A stretch of DNA of 64,000 bases from Duganella guangzhouensis (GTDB taxonomy: Bacteria > Pseudomonadota > Gammaproteobacteria > Burkholderiales > Burkholderiaceae_D), in assembly GCF_009674535.1 (NCBI RefSeq), contig NZ_WKJK01000009.1:283464-347463 (forward strand), read 5' to 3'. Positions 7,753-17,284 of the stretch are shown here, in pieces (within the stretch, counting starts at the first letter, position 1; every line of letters begins with the position of its first letter). The notes under the pieces were generated by a model. The model searched no databases, had not been told where the DNA came from, and saw nothing but the letters and a program-made list of their open reading frames with translations. A program made the position numbers and the translations under genes.

Positions 7753-9549
7753 TTATGGGGCGGCGACGCCTTGTACTTTCGGGCTGTATGGGGTGTACAG
7801 GAAGGAGCCGGCCCACGCTGGTGTGCGCACGTTGTAGCGGGCGGCGTCGCTGCTGTAGTTGGTGCCATCGTGCCAATCGCCAGTGCCGTTGTATTTGGCC
7901 ACTGCGGGGTATGGATAGACCGGACGCGATGAGGTCACGGCGCCAGCGCTGCTCAGCTTGTAGGTCATGACCGACGATGGTGCGGTGCTCTGCTCCACCC
8001 AGCCGGTGATTTTCGATACCAGGTCGATACTGTCCAGGCCTTCGCCGCCACCGCAATGCGCCACGCCGGGCACCAGGTACATGCGGCTGAATTCATCCAC
8101 GCTGCTGCTGCCCATCTGCGTCTGCATCGCTTCGTAGTAGGCAATGGTGTAGGCCGGCGAGATGTGCTGGTCGGCCCAGCCATGCCACAGGATCAGCTTG
8201 CCGCCGGCTTTCTTGAACGCCGACAGGTCGGGATTGGTGGCGTCGTACAGCGGATGGTTCTCGGCCAGGTAGGTTTGGTAGAAGCTGCTGTCGGTGTAGC
8301 CGAAGGTATCGATATTCGGTTTGCTCGGCGTGCCGGTGAAGATCAGGTTGTACGCGCCGGTGACGATGTTGTAGCTGAACACGCCGCTAGTGACCGGCAC
8401 CGGCGTGCCGGTCGAGCTGGAGGTGGTCGGGGCTTCCACGCCCGGCCAGCTGTATTCCGAACCATACAACGGACGGCCAGCCTGCAGCCGCGCGCTGGTG
8501 CTGGCGTCCACCGGACCGCCATAGATCTTGCCGGCGGCCGCCACTTCCGCCGCGGTCAGGCATTTGCTGGTATCGGTGGCGCCGGCCGCGCAGGCAATCG
8601 AGGCCACTTCAAACTGGCAGGCACGCGGATCGCTGATCAGGCCGTCCGGCGTATCGCCGCACGAGGCCAGTACGGCTTTGTGCAGGATGGCGATCTTGTC
8701 ACTGTACAGGATGGCGTTGCCGGCGCTGCTGCCTGTGGTGCTGTTGGAGATCACGTTCCAGCCGTGGTACACCGAGTTCTGCACCTGGAAGTGCGCGGCC
8801 GGCGCACCGGCGATGATGCCGTTGTAATCGTTAGGATAACGCTGCGCGGCCATCAAGGCTTCGCGGCCGCCATCCGAGCAGCCGATGAAGTACGAATATT
8901 TCTGCTCCTGGCCATAGTAAGCCTTGATCAGCTTCTTGGCAGCCAGCGTGGTGATGTGCTGACCACGATAGGCGAAGTCAGCCTGCTTTTGCGTATCAGT
9001 GGTCCAGTCCGACGCATTGCCCGAGTGGCCCATGTCGGTCGCTGCAGTCACGAAGCCGCCCTGCTGTACCAGCGGGCAGCTGTAGCTGAAGCTGAACGAG
9101 CTTTGCGCCGATGGATCGCTGAGGTTGCCGCACAGGCCGCCGCAACCGAGTGCGGCAAAGCGCTGGGTCCAGGTGCTGACCGGCAGCGCCACCTGGAAGG
9201 TGTTCGACGGCGCCAGCGTGCCTTTGACGTTGCAATAGCTGATCGCCACGCCGTTGACGGTGACGCTGGCTACGGTGGCGGAAGCGATGCTGCTGCCGGC
9301 GCCGCCGATGTCGGTGATGTCGATGGCGGCCAGTTTGCTGCAATCGGTGGTCGGCGCCACCACGCTCAGCGTGGTGGTGGCAGGCGTGGTGGTCGTGGTA
9401 CCGGTGGTGGTGCCAGTATCGCTGCGCGTGCCGCCGCCGCTGCACGCGGCAAGCAGCGAGCCGATGAACAACATGGCCAGCCAGGCAGTGAAGTGTGTGA
9501 GAAATGTGCGGACGTGACGGGGCACGCCGCGTAAGGCTATCGCGGTCAT
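7753..9549 (-). CDS. Tannase/feruloyl esterase family lipoprotein
   Basis: The 598-residue protein has a lipoprotein signal (LLAAC, lipidated Cys36) after a basic N-terminus, then a Thr-rich linker (about 41-60). The catalytic domain contains GCSDGG (223-228), with nucleophile Ser225 and neighbouring Cys224. Further on are WHGWADQ, which supplies the acid, and VAHCGGGEG, with catalytic His next to Cys. This is the CS-D-HC arrangement of tannases and fungal-type feruloyl esterases, in which the two Cys form a disulfide holding the triad. It would cleave gallate or hydroxycinnamate esters at the cell surface. An AAGGAG Shine-Dalgarno lies 7 nt before the ATG. The gene is divergent from the GH3 gene. 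Confidence 0.88.
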   Translation of the reverse strand: MTAIALRGVPRHVRTFLTHFTAWLAMLFIGSLLAACSGGGTRSDTGTTTGTTTTTPATTTLSVVAPTTDCSKLAAIDITDIGGAGSSIASATVASVTVNGVAISYCNVKGTLAPSNTFQVALPVSTWTQRFAALGCGGLCGNLSDPSAQSSFSFSYSCPLVQQGGFVTAATDMGHSGNASDWTTDTQKQADFAYRGQHITTLAAKKLIKAYYGQEQKYSYFIGCSDGGREALMAAQRYPNDYNGIIAGAPAAHFQVQNSVYHGWNVISNSTTGSSAGNAILYSDKIAILHKAVLASCGDTPDGLISDPRACQFEVASIACAAGATDTSKCLTAAEVAAAGKIYGGPVDASTSARLQAGRPLYGSEYSWPGVEAPTTSSSTGTPVPVTSGVFSYNIVTGAYNLIFTGTPSKPNIDTFGYTDSSFYQTYLAENHPLYDATNPDLSAFKKAGGKLILWHGWADQHISPAYTIAYYEAMQTQMGSSSVDEFSRMYLVPGVAHCGGGEGLDSIDLVSKITGWVEQSTAPSSVMTYKLSSAGAVTSSRPVYPYPAVAKYNGTGDWHDGTNYSSDAARYNVRTPAWAGSFLYTPYSPKVQGVAAP

Positions 9550-9673
9550 AACAGTCTCCTTGTTTTTGTTAAAGTAAGTAAAAGATTGCAGCCTCAGATT
9601 ACCGCCTCGGCACCCTTGCCATGGTTGCGTTAAAGCCTGCTCACCGTTTCAAATTACTTATCGCTGCCGACAC

Positions 9674-9689
9674 CTCCGGTTAACCGGAG
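9674..9689. promoter_or_regulatory. Perfect 16-bp palindrome, probable operator
   Basis: CTCCGGTTAACCGGAG reads identically on both strands. It lies in the 225-bp gap between the divergent tannase and GH3 genes, 21 bp before a plausible -35 box of the GH3 promoter. The central pattern CCGGTTAACCGG resembles LacI-type operators in style. No LacI regulator is present in this window. Confidence 0.5.
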
Positions 9690-9710
9690 CCGAGCTATCG
9701 AGCATATCGA

Positions 9711-9740
9711 TTGGTCAGCCCCGGCCAGCCAGCCTACAAT
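9711..9740 (+). promoter_or_regulatory. Probable sigma-70 promoter of the GH3 gene
   Basis: A TTGGTC hexamer (9711-9716) and TACAAT (9735-9740) are separated by 18 bp. The -10 box lies 34 bp before the GH3 start codon, leaving room for the GGAG Shine-Dalgarno. This is a visual match only. Confidence 0.4.
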
Positions 9741-9774
9741 CTGGCCATCTATTCCAAACAGGAGACGCCCGTCA

Positions 9775-11766
9775 ATGAAGCATCTGTTCACCTTCCCTGC
9801 CCTGCTGTGCGGCGCCGCCGCGCTGGCCGCCGTGGCCGCACCAGTTCAACCACAACTTGCCCACGGCGCTATTCCGTTGCTAACCGTTAATGGCCTGCAG
9901 TTCCGCGATCTCAATCGCAACGGCAAACTGGACCCGTATGAAGACTGGCGCCTGCCGGCCGCCACCCGCGCCGCCAGCCTGGCCGCCGCGCTGTCGCTGG
10001 AAGAACAGGCCGGCCTGATGATGCATGGCACGCTGGTGCTGGCACAGAACAGCAATGCGGTCGACGAGCAGGCCATGAGCGGACTGATACAGCAGCGTTA
10101 CATCAACACCTTCATCAGCCGCCAGCAAGGCGATGCCGCCACGTTGGCCAACACCTACAACCAGTTGCAGCAATTGGCGGAAACCACGCGCTGGGCGATT
10201 CCGGTCTCGCTCAGCACCGATCCGCGCAATCACTTCCAGCACGTGGTCGGCCAAAGCGTCACTTCCGGCGGCTTCTCGCAATGGCCAGAGCCGCTGGGCC
10301 TGGCCGCCATTAACGACGCCGCGTTGACGCGCCGCTTTGGCGACATCGCGCGCCAGGAATATCTGGCGGTCGGCTTCACCCAGGCGCTATCGCCGCAGGC
10401 CGACCTGGCCACCGAGCCGCGCTGGTCGCGCATCTTCTCCACCTTTGGTGAAGACGCCGACATCGTCAAATCACAAGTGCGCGCCTACGTGGCGGGCTTC
10501 CAGCATGGCGAGCGCGGCCTGGCACCAGGCAGCGTGGCGGCCGTGGTCAAGCACTGGGCCGGCTACGGCGCGGCCAAGGATGGCTGGGACAGCCACAACC
10601 CCTACGGCAAGTTCATGACCTTCCCCAGCAAGAATTTTGCTTACCACTTGAAACCGTTCGATGGCGCGTTCGCGGCACAAGCAGCGTCCATCATGCCGAC
10701 CTATTCGCAACCGGACGGCGTGGTGCAAATCAACGGCATCACGCTGGATCAGGTGGGCGGCGGCTACAGCAAGGCGCTGCTGACCGACCTGCTGCGCAAT
10801 AAAAAGAAATTCAAAGGCGTGGTGCTGAGCGACTGGGCCATCACCAATGATTGCAAGGGACCGTGTCTGGACGGCGCGCCGGAAGGCGTGACGCCGCTGG
10901 CCTTCTTCCCGCAGTTCGGCACGCCGTGGGGCGTGGAAGACCTGGACAAGCAAGCCCGCTTCGCCAAAGGCGTGATGGCCGGCATCGACCAGTTCGGCGG
11001 CACCGAGGAATCGCAATATCTGGTGCAGGCGGTACGTAGTGGCGCGGTGCCGGCGGCGCGTCTGCAGGAGTCGGTGCGCCGCATCCTGCTGCAAAAATTC
11101 CAGCAGGGACTGTTTGAAAATCCTTATGTCGATGTGGCCGCCGCCAAAGCGACGTTGGGCAAGCCCGAGTTCAGCGCCGCCGCGCTGGATGCACAACGCC
11201 GCTCGCTGGTGCTGCTGCAAAACCGGAATGCGCTGCTGCCGCTGTCCGGCGCCAAGCGCCGCGTCTACCTGCACGGCATCGATCCCGCCATCGCGGCTGG
11301 CTACGGTTTCACCGTGGTTGACACGCCCGAACAGGCCGAACTGGCCATCATCCGCGCCGCCACGCCGTTCGAGCCACTGCATCCGCGCTACATCTTCGGC
11401 ACGCTAACGCATGAAGGCACGCTGGCCTACGCGGACGGCAATGCCGATTACGAAGCGATCAAGCGCGCCAGCGCGGTGGTACCGACCATCGTCACGGTCA
11501 ATCTGGAACGGCCAGCGATTCTGACCAATGTGGTCGACAAGACCGCCGCCGTGCTGGCCAACTTCGGCATCAGCGACGCCGCGCTGTTTGACGTCCTGAC
11601 CGGCAAGGCAGCACCGCAGGGCCGCCTGCCGGTCGAGCTGCCGTCGTCGATGGAGGCGGTGCTGAATCAGCGTTCCGACCTGCCGCATGATAGCGTCAAG
11701 CCGCTGTTCCCGTTTGGCTTTGGCCTCCGCTATGCGCTGGCCGCGCGTCATCCGGAAAGCAAATAG
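9775..11766 (+). CDS. Exported GH3 beta-glycosidase
   Basis: The 663-residue protein has a signal peptide (about 1-22) and enters the GH3 fold with LTVNGLQFRDLNRNGKLDPYEDWR and SLEEQAGLMMHGTL. The nucleophile motif GVVLSDWAI places the catalytic Asp at residue 353. A second alpha/beta domain follows from about residue 470 and ends with the GH3 pattern of a glycine-rich motif and FPFGFGLRY. The expected activity is hydrolysis of beta-glucosides or beta-xylosides in the periplasm, with substrate not determinable. A CAGGAGA Shine-Dalgarno precedes the ATG. It is followed after about 100 bp by the GH43 gene on the same strand. Confidence 0.9.
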   Translation: MKHLFTFPALLCGAAALAAVAAPVQPQLAHGAIPLLTVNGLQFRDLNRNGKLDPYEDWRLPAATRAASLAAALSLEEQAGLMMHGTLVLAQNSNAVDEQAMSGLIQQRYINTFISRQQGDAATLANTYNQLQQLAETTRWAIPVSLSTDPRNHFQHVVGQSVTSGGFSQWPEPLGLAAINDAALTRRFGDIARQEYLAVGFTQALSPQADLATEPRWSRIFSTFGEDADIVKSQVRAYVAGFQHGERGLAPGSVAAVVKHWAGYGAAKDGWDSHNPYGKFMTFPSKNFAYHLKPFDGAFAAQAASIMPTYSQPDGVVQINGITLDQVGGGYSKALLTDLLRNKKKFKGVVLSDWAITNDCKGPCLDGAPEGVTPLAFFPQFGTPWGVEDLDKQARFAKGVMAGIDQFGGTEESQYLVQAVRSGAVPAARLQESVRRILLQKFQQGLFENPYVDVAAAKATLGKPEFSAAALDAQRRSLVLLQNRNALLPLSGAKRRVYLHGIDPAIAAGYGFTVVDTPEQAELAIIRAATPFEPLHPRYIFGTLTHEGTLAYADGNADYEAIKRASAVVPTIVTVNLERPAILTNVVDKTAAVLANFGISDAALFDVLTGKAAPQGRLPVELPSSMEAVLNQRSDLPHDSVKPLFPFGFGLRYALAARHPESK

Positions 11767-11865
11767 ATCGTATCGGAGAAAACAACTTCTCTCCCCATGG
11801 GTGACGGCGTATGCTCCGGCGACTAACGTCAGCGGGGCCGCCGTCCCGCGTTTTCCTGAAAGCGC

Positions 11866-13470
11866 ATGCCCATGAAGAAGAGTTTGATCTGCATTGCCTT
11901 GCTGGCCGCCGCGCTGGCCCGCGCCGAGGTGACATTCCAGAACCCCATCCAGCCGGGCACGTATCCGGACCCGAGCATCTGCCGTGTCGGTGACGACTAC
12001 TACATGGTGCACAGCAGCTTTGGCTATTTCCCCGGCGTGCCCATCTTCCACAGCAAGAATCTAGTGAACTGGGAGCAAATCGGCCACGTGCTGGATCGCC
12101 CAAGCCAGGTACCGCTGGACAAGGCCGATGTCACGATGGGCATCTTCGCGCCGACCATCCGCTACAACAATGGCGTGTACTACATGATCACCACCAACGT
12201 CACCGCCAAGGGCAATTTCTATGTGACCGCGACAGATCCGCGCGGACCGTGGTCGGAGCCGGTGTGGGTGGATGTGCCGGGCATCGACCCGAGTCTGCTG
12301 TTCGATGACGATGGCAAGGTGTGGGTGACGTCCACGCTCAATTGGGGCAAGGATATTCACGAAGGCATCTACCTGGCGCAGCTGGATGTCGCCACCGGCA
12401 AGCTGTTGACGCCGCTGCGCAATATCTGGACCGGCACTGGTGGTCAGTATCCGGAAGGCCCGCATCTGTACAAGAAAGATGGCTGGTACTACCTGATGAT
12501 CGCGGAAGGCGGCACCCAGTCCGGCCACAAGATAACTATTGCCCGCAGCAAGCAAATTGAAGGGCCGTATGAAGCCAATCCGGCCAATCCGATCCTGACC
12601 CACGCCACCAATGCCAAGCGCGACAGCGAATTCCAGGGCGTCGGCCATGGTGACATGGTGCAGGCGGCCGATGGTTCGTGGTTCATGGTGGCGCTGGCGT
12701 TCCGTGTGCATGAGGATCATCAGATCCTCGGTCGCGAGACGGTGCTGGCGCCGGTTCAGTGGAGCAAGAACGCCTGGCCGGTGGTCAACGGCGATGGCGG
12801 CATCACTGCGCAGATGAGCGTGGCGTCGCTGCCGGGCGGCCCGGTGACGCCACAAAGCTATGTGCAGCACGATGGCTTTGACGGCAAACGTCTGGCGCTG
12901 GTGTGGAATCATCTGCACGCGCCGGTGGCGGAGAACTATTCACTGACGCAGCGGCCTGGTTATCTGCGCATGCTGCCGGGCGATGGTCTGCTGAGGCGGC
13001 CGGATCAACTGAGCTTCATCGGCCGTCGCCAGCAGCATTTCAATTTTGAGGCCAGCACGCAGCTGGAATTCGAGCCACGCGCCGGCCAGCAGGCCGGGCT
13101 GACGGTGTACAAGGATGGCAAGCATCACTATGCGCTGTCAGTGCAGCGTGACGGCGACAAGCGCGTGGTGGTGCTCAGCTATCAGTTGGGCAAGATACAT
13201 CATGAGGAGGCGCGCGCGCCGCTGGCCACCGGTCCGGTGCGGCTGCGCGTCTCGGGCGACAAGGATGCCTACAGCTTCTCGTACGCGCAGGGCAAGGACG
13301 GCTGGCGCCAGCTGGGCCAGGCAGATACGCGCTACCTCAGCAGCGTCACGGCGGGCGGTTTCACCGGCTCGTACATCGGCTTGTACAGCCAGGGCAAAGC
13401 CGCCACCGCCGCGCCGGCCGACTTCGACTGGTTCGTCTACGATCCAGTCGAGCAACCGGCGCAACACTGA
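11866..13470 (+). CDS. Exported GH43 glycosidase (xylosidase/arabinofuranosidase type)
   Basis: The 534-residue protein has a short signal peptide (about 1-20) and a five-bladed propeller with the GH43 catalytic set. The general base Asp35 is in GTYPDPSIC, the pKa-modulating Asp141 in GIDPSLLFDDDG, and the acid Glu197 in YPEGPHLYK. A beta-sandwich domain occupies about 320-530, as in bacterial xylan/arabinan-acting GH43 enzymes. Likely substrates are arabinosyl or xylosyl side chains of plant polysaccharides. Two in-frame ATGs lie 6 nt apart (11866, 11872) and neither has a clear Shine-Dalgarno, so either may be used. It converges on the GH106 gene with 15 bp between stops. Confidence 0.9.
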   Translation: MPMKKSLICIALLAAALARAEVTFQNPIQPGTYPDPSICRVGDDYYMVHSSFGYFPGVPIFHSKNLVNWEQIGHVLDRPSQVPLDKADVTMGIFAPTIRYNNGVYYMITTNVTAKGNFYVTATDPRGPWSEPVWVDVPGIDPSLLFDDDGKVWVTSTLNWGKDIHEGIYLAQLDVATGKLLTPLRNIWTGTGGQYPEGPHLYKKDGWYYLMIAEGGTQSGHKITIARSKQIEGPYEANPANPILTHATNAKRDSEFQGVGHGDMVQAADGSWFMVALAFRVHEDHQILGRETVLAPVQWSKNAWPVVNGDGGITAQMSVASLPGGPVTPQSYVQHDGFDGKRLALVWNHLHAPVAENYSLTQRPGYLRMLPGDGLLRRPDQLSFIGRRQQHFNFEASTQLEFEPRAGQQAGLTVYKDGKHHYALSVQRDGDKRVVVLSYQLGKIHHEEARAPLATGPVRLRVSGDKDAYSFSYAQGKDGWRQLGQADTRYLSSVTAGGFTGSYIGLYSQGKAATAAPADFDWFVYDPVEQPAQH

Positions 13471-13485
13471 GCGGGCGACGCCGGC

Positions 13486-16400
13486 TTATTGGCCGCTCGT
13501 TTCCAGCGTCACCGGGCCGATCAGGCCGGAGGGACGCAGGCGGCCATCGGCTTTGTAGGTCGGCTGCGGGGTCCATGTGACTTTGTCCTTGACGGCCGGG
13601 TCGGCATCGCGGATCAGCCGGTTGATCCACAGATTGGCGACGCGGATTTCGACCTGGTTCTGCCCTGGCTTGACCCACGGACCGATTTCCACCGTGTACG
13701 GCTGATGCCAGGCATACCCCGCCAACTGGCCGTTAACGCGCACCTCGGCCACCTCGCGCGCCTCGCCCAGATTCAGCGTTAGCGGCGCGCCAACCCGCCA
13801 ATCAGCTGGCAACGCGAACGACTTGTCGTAACTGGCGATGCCGGAGAAGTAACGCACACCGGGATCGGCATTCCGTTCCAGCGCCTGCAACGATGGCAGC
13901 ACCACACTGCCCGGCGCACCGCGACCAGGCTGGAAGCGCACCGCCCAACTGCCGTCCAGCATGGCCAGCGTCGTCCGGCTGGCGACCGGCACCACGCGCG
14001 CAGCGGCCCGCGCCGGCTGGCGGAACACCACATGCACCGACTCTTCACCGTGCAGCGCCAATGGCACCATGGTGACGCCATCGGCAATGCGGTAGCTGAC
14101 CGGCTCGAACGTCCCGGTTTCGGCACGCCACAGTTCCGGCTCCAGGCCCACCACACGGAAGCGCGCTTCGATGTTTGCATCGCGATTCTTGCGGTTGACC
14201 ACGAAGTAGCTATCGCCATCGCTCAGCTTGCGATGCGCGAACAAAATCTCGCCATCGCCGCTGTAGCTGAAGTCGGGTGCGATTCCGAGCCTGCGCAGCA
14301 CAGCGTTGATGTCACGGCTGGCAATCACCTTGCCCTGTCCCACGCTGGTCACGTCGGCATCCGGCCACAGCCGGCTCAGCAGCGCGTCATACTCGGCCTG
14401 CTCACCCGCCAGGCTGGGCGAGCCTAGTGGACGCGCGCCGACGATGGTGGCACCGCCCTCGGCCAGCACAGCGATGCGGCGCAAGGCCGACAGCGTCATG
14501 CGGCTGGACGAGCCACCCAGGTAAATCACCTTGTAGCGCGCGCCGGCGGCCGATACCACCTCGTTGCCATCGTTTGACAACGCGCCCATCAGCGCATCGT
14601 AGTTGACGAAGTCATAGGCGTGGGCGGTCGGCGCATCCTGTACCGCGCGCTCGCTGTAGAGGCCGGTGAGCGGCGCTTCCTCGCCATAGAAATACGCCAC
14701 GTCCGCGTAATTGCGGCCCTGCTGCAGCATCAGCGCGTTGCGCGACAAGTAGTCGACCCACGGCTTGGCCAGCTCGGCCCAGCTGTCCTGGCGATTGAAG
14801 AACTGGCCAATGCCGCCCAGCGAAATCCCCGGCAGCTTGTCATCGCGCGGCACGTGCACCGAGGTGTGGATGACCGGACGATTCACGCCCAGCACAAATT
14901 CCAGATCGGCCACGCGCTTCAGGTCGGCCGGACCGAAAGCCCATGGCGCCATGCCTGCCGTCATCGATTCGGCGGCGACGATGTTCTGGCCGTAGACATG
15001 CGCCACCGACGCGGCGCCCTTGATGTCGGCCAGATAGCTGAGCTGCGGCCCGGCCTGGCGCTCGAAGGCCCACATCGCGGCCATTGGATAATCGGTGTGG
15101 CTGCGCATCGCCATGTCGTCGCCCAGCATGGGGCGGCCGCTTTCCAGCGCTTCGCCGTAGACCTTGAGATCGTTGGCATGCGCGACCTTGGCCACCGTGC
15201 CGTAGAATTCGCTCGCGATCAAATCGGCCAGCGTGCGGCGGAAATCGTAGAGGAACTTGTCCGATTGTTCGCGGCTGCCGATCAGCGTGCCGGTCAGCGT
15301 TGGCAGCCATGGCGTTGGATCGTAGCCGCGCAGGCGCTGGAACTGGGCGATCAGCTGCGGTGTCCAGTTGGCGGCGCCGACTTCGATCGAATCGGTCAGC
15401 AGTGCGCGGACGCCGCGCTTGCCGAGTAGATCGTCGCCGGTGGCGGTGCGGTAGTTGGCCAGGTAGTGGTCGAAATAGCGTTGGTTGGCGCCGGCATCGA
15501 ATTTGTCGGTTTCCAGGCCGGTCGCTTCGGCCGGGGCAGGATGGTTGGTCTTGCCGACCAGCGAGTAGCCAAGCCGCAGGATGCGCCAGTTGCCGGCCGG
15601 TGGCGTCCAGTCCAGCGTGCCGTCGGCGCGCAGTTTGCCGGTCAGGTTGATGACCTGGGTCGGGGCCGCGCCCTGCGCGCCATCAGCTACTCGCGGCAGC
15701 GCGTAGTAATCCGGCACCAGCGCGTAGCCGGCTTTCGCCTCGTACTGGTCGATGCGGGTGTCGGCGCTGAGTTGCAGCGTGGCGATCTGTACCGGCTTGG
15801 CGAGCAAGCCGCCGATCATCTTGCCAAAGACGTCTTCCATGGCGATGTCTTTATCCGGCCCGTGACCATCCTCGCCGCCGCCCATGGCCGGTTTGACGAT
15901 CAGACGGAAGTGGCGCGCGGTGACGGCCGGGAAACTAAGCGTGGTCGGCACGTCGGCCAGGCGGATGGTGCTGATTAGTTGCCAGGTTTTGCCGTCCTGG
16001 CTGGCTTCCAGCTGCGGCGCCAGGAAGCCGCCCAACGGCGGCACTGCAGCGCCCGGCATGTGCAGCGTCAGCGAGCGCACGGTGACGGCGGCAGGATAGG
16101 TCAGCCGCAGCTCCGGCACTTTGCCGGTGACGATGGAGGGCAGCGTGATGCCGCCAACACTGCCACGCTTGCCCTTGTTGGCTAGCGGCTTGCCATCGCC
16201 GTCCGTCAGGCGTGGCGACGGCAGCGCGGACGACGGCGACAGCGGCACCGCCAGCACCGCCACGTCCCGGTAAAACGCTGGCGCCTGGTGGCCGGCCTGG
16301 CCGGCGATCAGCTCGGACAAATCCGGCTGCTGCGGAATGTCCTGGAAAGGGCCGGCCACCGATGGCGGCGCGGCCAGCCGCAATGGAGCGCGCTGGCCAC

Positions 16401-16842
16401 CTTGAGCCGTGGTCTCGCTCCATACCAGCTTCTTCAATGCGTCTTCCGGCGGCACCCACGGCCCGCCCGCCTCCGACCAGCCCGGCGACGACGCGATCGC
16501 CAGTTCCAATCCCAGGCGATCGGCCTCGCTGGCGGCAAAGCGGAACGCTTTTTTCCAATCGTCGGTCATGTAGGGCAAGCGCTTTTCCACCACCAACGGC
16601 GTCGCCAGGTCGACGTCGAAATTCTGCAAGCCGCCGATGCCGACCCGCTTCATCCACTCCAGATCCTTGGCGATACCCTGTTCGGTGATATTGCCGTTCA
16701 TCCAGTGCCACCACACGCGCGGCCGCGCGGCGTTAGGTGGGTCCATGAAGTCGGCCGCCAGCTGACCACCGCCTTCTGGCGCCGCGTGCACCGAACCAAG
16801 CACGGCACACAACAGCGACGCTCGCAACGCATATTTATACAT
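13486..16842 (-). CDS. Exported GH106 alpha-L-rhamnosidase
   Basis: Starting at MYKYALR (16842) gives 1118 residues with a signal peptide ending near SVHA. The mature start, through RPRVWWHWMNGNIT and DLEWMKRVGIGG, is characteristic of GH106 (Glyco_hydro_106), as is the large size. After the TIM-barrel core come beta-sandwich domains and a C-terminal galactose-binding-like domain containing GEAREVAEVRVNGQLAG. It would remove alpha-L-rhamnosyl groups from rhamnogalacturonan side groups or plant phenolic rhamnosides. An in-frame ATG at 16854 is an alternative start with no Shine-Dalgarno; a weak GAGCG precedes 16842. The gene follows the DUF6379 gene closely and is probably in one operon with it. 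Confidence 0.88.
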   Translation of the reverse strand: MYKYALRASLLCAVLGSVHAAPEGGGQLAADFMDPPNAARPRVWWHWMNGNITEQGIAKDLEWMKRVGIGGLQNFDVDLATPLVVEKRLPYMTDDWKKAFRFAASEADRLGLELAIASSPGWSEAGGPWVPPEDALKKLVWSETTAQGGQRAPLRLAAPPSVAGPFQDIPQQPDLSELIAGQAGHQAPAFYRDVAVLAVPLSPSSALPSPRLTDGDGKPLANKGKRGSVGGITLPSIVTGKVPELRLTYPAAVTVRSLTLHMPGAAVPPLGGFLAPQLEASQDGKTWQLISTIRLADVPTTLSFPAVTARHFRLIVKPAMGGGEDGHGPDKDIAMEDVFGKMIGGLLAKPVQIATLQLSADTRIDQYEAKAGYALVPDYYALPRVADGAQGAAPTQVINLTGKLRADGTLDWTPPAGNWRILRLGYSLVGKTNHPAPAEATGLETDKFDAGANQRYFDHYLANYRTATGDDLLGKRGVRALLTDSIEVGAANWTPQLIAQFQRLRGYDPTPWLPTLTGTLIGSREQSDKFLYDFRRTLADLIASEFYGTVAKVAHANDLKVYGEALESGRPMLGDDMAMRSHTDYPMAAMWAFERQAGPQLSYLADIKGAASVAHVYGQNIVAAESMTAGMAPWAFGPADLKRVADLEFVLGVNRPVIHTSVHVPRDDKLPGISLGGIGQFFNRQDSWAELAKPWVDYLSRNALMLQQGRNYADVAYFYGEEAPLTGLYSERAVQDAPTAHAYDFVNYDALMGALSNDGNEVVSAAGARYKVIYLGGSSSRMTLSALRRIAVLAEGGATIVGARPLGSPSLAGEQAEYDALLSRLWPDADVTSVGQGKVIASRDINAVLRRLGIAPDFSYSGDGEILFAHRKLSDGDSYFVVNRKNRDANIEARFRVVGLEPELWRAETGTFEPVSYRIADGVTMVPLALHGEESVHVVFRQPARAAARVVPVASRTTLAMLDGSWAVRFQPGRGAPGSVVLPSLQALERNADPGVRYFSGIASYDKSFALPADWRVGAPLTLNLGEAREVAEVRVNGQLAGYAWHQPYTVEIGPWVKPGQNQVEIRVANLWINRLIRDADPAVKDKVTWTPQPTYKADGRLRPSGLIGPVTLETSGQ

Positions 16843-16858
16843 CGGCGCTCGCATGTGG

Positions 16859-17263
16859 CTACGGAAGCACGATCGTCGCCAGCCGCTCGGCACGCACAAA
16901 GCTGGGCTGGAACTCGGGTGGGAAATAAGGCGAACGCACACGCGCGCAGATCGCCACCTTGTGGATGCCAGGCTTCAGGCCGCCCGCCTTCTTCACCACC
17001 ACCGAACCCCACTCCTGCAATTCCCAGCGCACCTCGGCCGCCTCGCGGATTTCCTCCAACGTATAGGTGGCGTCACGCAAACGCAGCAGGTTCTGTTCGA
17101 ACGGGAACACCTCGCCGTCGACCGTAATGTCGAAACCATCCAGCAGCGACAAGCGCATGCCGCGATAGTTCGGCAGCCGGATGCGGACCTCGAAGCCTTC
17201 GCGATCCTGTTCCGGGCCGTAGTTGCGGAAGCCCGAACTTTGTATCAATTGATGCTCAACCAT
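16859..17263 (-). CDS. DUF6379 protein, C-glycoside deglycosidase beta-subunit-like
   Basis: The 134-residue protein is all-beta in pattern (MVEHQLIQSSGFRNYG, then EVRIRLPNYRGMRLSLLDGFDITVDGE). This start and the later KAGGLKPGIHKV match what I recall of the DUF6379 family, which contains the small subunit of C-glycoside deglycosidases (DgpB/CarB type). In those enzymes it forms a complex with a TIM-barrel subunit; such a subunit is encoded 21 bp upstream here. There is no signal peptide, so it acts in the cytoplasm. A GAAGGGA Shine-Dalgarno supports the ATG. Naming is from family memory and gene pairing. Activity on a given substrate is inferred. Confidence 0.75.
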   Translation of the reverse strand: MVEHQLIQSSGFRNYGPEQDREGFEVRIRLPNYRGMRLSLLDGFDITVDGEVFPFEQNLLRLRDATYTLEEIREAAEVRWELQEWGSVVVKKAGGLKPGIHKVAICARVRSPYFPPEFQPSFVRAERLATIVLP

Positions 17264-17284
17264 AAAATATCCCTTCGCAATAGA

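Noticed and set aside
8056..9534. Plus-strand open frame of 492 codons opposite the tannase gene
   Set aside because: It is Arg/Gly/Ala-rich shadow sequence with no recognisable domain; the opposite strand encodes a complete lipoprotein enzyme with its catalytic motifs.
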